This document shows, piece after piece, positions 60,980-64,000 of a stretch of DNA of 64,000 nt (the stretch's first letter is position 1; every line of letters starts with the position of its first letter). The stretch covers positions 640,501 to 704,500 of the forward strand of contig WPIO01000062.1 of assembly GCA_009760855.2 (NCBI GenBank), written 5' to 3'. Source of the stretch: Cristatella mucedo. Taxonomy: Eukaryota > Bryozoa > Phylactolaemata > Cristatellidae. A program made the position numbers and the translations under genes. The notes beneath the pieces were generated by a model. That model was not told the origin of the DNA. It made no database searches and was given only the letters and a program-made list of their open reading frames with translations.

Positions 60980-62570
60980 GTGAGAGGCGACCGGAAGCGT
61001 GTAGAGCGGACGTGCGAGCGCGGCCCGCACTATGAAGGCCGACCGTGCGGCGGCGTTCTTGCCGCGAGCACGAAGAAGGTGAGAAGTTAAGAAGGTAGTG
61101 CGTGCTGGCTGATGCTATGGGGGCAGCGCAAAGTCGTGCGGCGGCCGAAAGACTGGGCGGAAGCGGAAGAGAGGTCTAGTGCGCCCCGCAGCGAAGGGCA
61201 GCGCAGAGGAGCTGGCTGTGCGGTAGGTAGGTCGGCTGAGGACGGCGCCTTGATGCAATTACGGCAGTCTACTGCCAGTGCCACGCGATGCCCCGAAGTG
61301 ACTGCTTCGTCAATTGACACCGACCCAACAATCCTGCAAATACATGCGGCCGCTGGGGCGGCCGCCGCCTCGAGCCTCTCAGCAGCGAATGGGCCCGCAA
61401 GGCGGCGGCGGCGGCGGCGCTCGAACGGCGGCCGTAGAGCGCCGCGCCCAATTTTCCGCCGCCTTGCGGTGGAAATGGCGGCCCCGTCGTTGGAGCTGTT
61501 AGAGTTGAAGAGAGAAAAAAAGGGTTAGGCTAGGACAGAGTTGAAGAGAGCCTAGAGCGACTGCGGACTAAAGAGACTGTCCTGGCCGACTCAGCGCGTA
61601 GCGATGCGACGTAACGTGGCGACGCGACAGCTTACTTCCCGAAGTGAACGCCTACTCATCGGAGCGCGTTGCAAGCTGCGACGAGCAACAGTAATTCGTC
61701 GTTTGCATTAGCGCTCCAAGAGAACTAAAGCTCTTCCATCCAAGCGCTTTGCAGACCGCCTCAAGCGGACCGATGACCCAGTAATAACGACATTGGCGGC
61801 ATCGCGCTTAGACTGGCTTATCGTGACATAGCTGGTCTGACGACTTTCGTCCAACAGCGCGAGTCGAGCTAAGCTTCTCTCTGAACGCCTCCCGACGGAT
61901 AGGATTCTAGTGTCATTTTCCCGGCGTGTCGGCGCTTATTGACCTTCTAGGAAGTCCCGTTTAATTGCTCGAATAGCGAAGATGAACGCTGACAATGCAT
62001 TAACTCGCGAAGCGCCGTAATCGAGCGCTAATGATCTTGACATTCTCTCTGCGCCGCCGCCGCCGAAGCGAGAGGTGGCACCCGTCTTGCTGACGCGGCG
62101 GCTGCCGCCCCCCCCCCCGAGCCACGTCCGGCCGCCGCCGCCGCCGACATATCGCTGGCCGAGCCCACGAAAAGCCGGCAGCCGAATTGCGACGAGCAGC
62201 GGCGGTGCCAAAGTAGAAAGCGAAAGTGCAGCACAGCTGCTCCGAGAGAGCTCTCGGAAACGGAGGCGGCTACGCTCATGACAGCGCAGGCTTTAATATG
62301 CCGACGCTGCCGCCTTTGGCGAGCGAGGGCTGTGCCCGCTTACCACTCTGTGACACGCTGAGCGACGCTGCAGTCTTTCTCGCCACATTTCTCGCCAGCC
62401 GCCGCATCACTAGGCCGATTGAAAAGCCGCGGGCTCTAGTTAGTGGGGCGCACCACTCTGCGGTGGCACGGTCGACCAGCGCTTCCTGGCGCTGGCGCGT
62501 CGGCTCGAGGACCGGAGGCTCGAGGCGAGCATGCGTTACTTCGCTGACGCGAGCGCTAGCGCTCTGTCCA
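60980..62570 (+). other. DACH intron 3 (start), no exon recognised
   Basis: GC-rich sequence with spurious open frames. A minus-strand LINE-A tail remnant lies near 61690-61760. No further DACH motif was found before the window ends. Confidence 0.5.
61690..61760 (-). repeat. LINE-A 3' tail remnant
   Basis: Reverse complement reads CAAAGCGCTTGGATGGAAGA and GCTTTAGTTCTCTTGGAGCG, a diverged form of the tail. Confidence 0.5.
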
Positions 62571-62571
62571 G

Positions 62572-62575
<4 letters not shown>

Positions 62576-62606
<31 letters not shown>
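62576..62606. repeat. (CT)n microsatellite
   Basis: About 15 CT units. Confidence 0.9.
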
Positions 62607-62609
<3 letters not shown>

Positions 62610-62814
62610 TTCGCGCCCGAGAGCCGACAGCGAGTGAAGTGGCGGGCGAATTCGAGCTGATGACGTGTCGGACGTACGTAGCTCTCAGCCAAGCAAGCGG
62701 TCCGCTCGCCCTCCCTTTCAGCAAGCTGCGGCTACTGCGGCCCTGCGAAAAGACGCTGGATGGCCGCTCCCCCTCGTCGGCGGGAAAAGAGCTGTACGGC
62801 GGCGAATGATGGGA

Positions 62815-63360
62815 TGCCATGTAATGTATCTCTGTCTGTAACTCCACAAAGCCGTACAGACTATGTGGGTGTTACGCAGGAGAGCTTTGTATTTCGCACT
62901 CACAGCCTAAGCAGCTTTCGGTTCGCATTTGGTAGCCAGCAGACTTCGTCTCACGCAACAAAGAGAAAGTGGGAAGCCTAGCAGAGTCAGGGGAGCAATT
63001 GAGGTAGTGAGTAGCGTGGAAGTAGCAGCTCAGGACCGCTGAAAAGGATGAGTCATAGTCAGCACCAAGAGAGTAGTTGTTGTTGCGTAAGAATTGTGGA
63101 AGCGAGTTCCACAGTCTAGGACCTGCAGAGCTAAAGCTTCTGTCGCCAACGGTCTTTAAGCGCAGTAATGGAACAGCTAATGTATTGTCCATACAGGACC
63201 TGAGGGCACGAACAGGCTGAAACTGGTGCAGCAGTTCAGCTAGGAATGGAGGAGCCGAGCCGTGGCGGGCCGTATGGGTCAGCATAAGAACTTTTCTCTG
63301 TATCCGTTGATCAACCGGCATCCATCCTAGATCTTTTAGCAAAGCAGACACGTGGTGGTC
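62815..63360 (-). mobile_element. LINE-B 3' end, C-terminal RT region
   Basis: Minus-strand frame with LLKDLGWMPVDQRIQRKVLM, HTARHGSAPPFLAELLHQFQ, GDRSFSSAGPRLWNSLPQFL and LPTFSLLRETK, closely matching 46217-46780. It is 5'-truncated; the frame continues upstream into a 39-bp minisatellite. Confidence 0.8.
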
Positions 63361-63416
63361 AAATCCCTGGGAGGTGAAGAAGAGCAGGGAGAAAGAGAGA
63401 GACAGAGAGGCCAAAG

Positions 63417-63764
<348 letters not shown>

Positions 63765-63916
63765 TGTATATTTAGAGAGAGGGAGTGGGGCAGAACGGGA
63801 AAGGGTGAGAGAGGCTGAGGAAGAGAGATTGAGGGCAAGTGATTGAAAGAAACAGGAAGAGAGACCGAGGAGAGTGGAGAGGAGGAAGAAAGATGAGAGA
63901 TATTGAGACAGGGGAG

Positions 63917-63976
63917 AAGAGAGAGAGAGAGAGGGAGAAGAGAGAGAGGGGAGAGAGAGAGAGAGAGAGAGAGAGA
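63917..63976. repeat. (GA)n microsatellite
   Basis: Interrupted GA tract at the right edge. Confidence 0.9.
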
Positions 63977-64000
63977 GGCTACATTGAGAGTACAAGGGAG

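Overview
This is animal (metazoan) nuclear DNA. It has spliced genes with consensus GT-AG introns, conserved metazoan protein families, long dinucleotide microsatellites, and a dense load of degraded non-LTR retrotransposons and tRNA-derived SINEs. The genes resemble their vertebrate homologues in conserved blocks only, and the repeats look invertebrate (CR1/L2-like LINEs, a SPIN-like hAT element). The species cannot be named from the sequence. Gene names rest on remembered family motifs; exon limits rest on splice sites and on reading phase, which closes across every join given.

Three conserved genes are present. (1) A minus-strand ERICH6 (FAM194 domain) gene in ten coding exons runs from about 22574 down to 5576; the exon phases add up to an uninterrupted 907 codons. 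(2) A plus-strand CCDC138 gene has eleven exons from 26544 to 37760, ending at a stop codon. Three further plus-strand exons at the left edge (2-1115) are mutually in phase and also in phase with the exon at 26544. If they are the CCDC138 N-terminus, the whole ERICH6 gene sits inside a 25-kb CCDC138 intron on the opposite strand; if not, they belong to an unidentified gene. (3) The 5' part of a dachshund (DACH) transcription cofactor gene starts at 52165 and continues past the right edge: exon 1 carries the complete SKI/SNO/DAC domain, and exons 2 and 3 lie at 59976-60232 and 60601-60979.

Layout: 1-1115 unidentified exons; 1116-5575 decayed LINE and SINE sequence; 5576-22574 ERICH6, whose introns hold a hAT/ZMYM1-like transposase relic, LINE tails, a 25-bp minisatellite and a 2.5-kb LINE copy; 22680-26543 intergenic or intronic with LINE fragments; 26544-37760 CCDC138 with SINEs, LINE tails and a perfect 51-bp palindrome in introns; 37761-51900 a gene-poor block of LINE and SINE debris that includes a SPIN-like hAT MITE with a perfect 8-bp target duplication and a 3-kb minus-strand LINE copy; 51950-64000 the GC-rich, CpG-rich DACH region with very long (GA)n tracts.

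The repeats fall into families: LINE-A (two long copies plus many 3' ends with an ATT-repeat tail), LINE-B, an older LINE-C, SINE-A (B-box type GGTTCGAATCC, ending in a GAGGCTGTTAAATCAG-like block) and SINE-B, whose 3' end resembles the LINE-A tail. No rRNA, intact tRNA, CRISPR or prokaryotic feature was seen.
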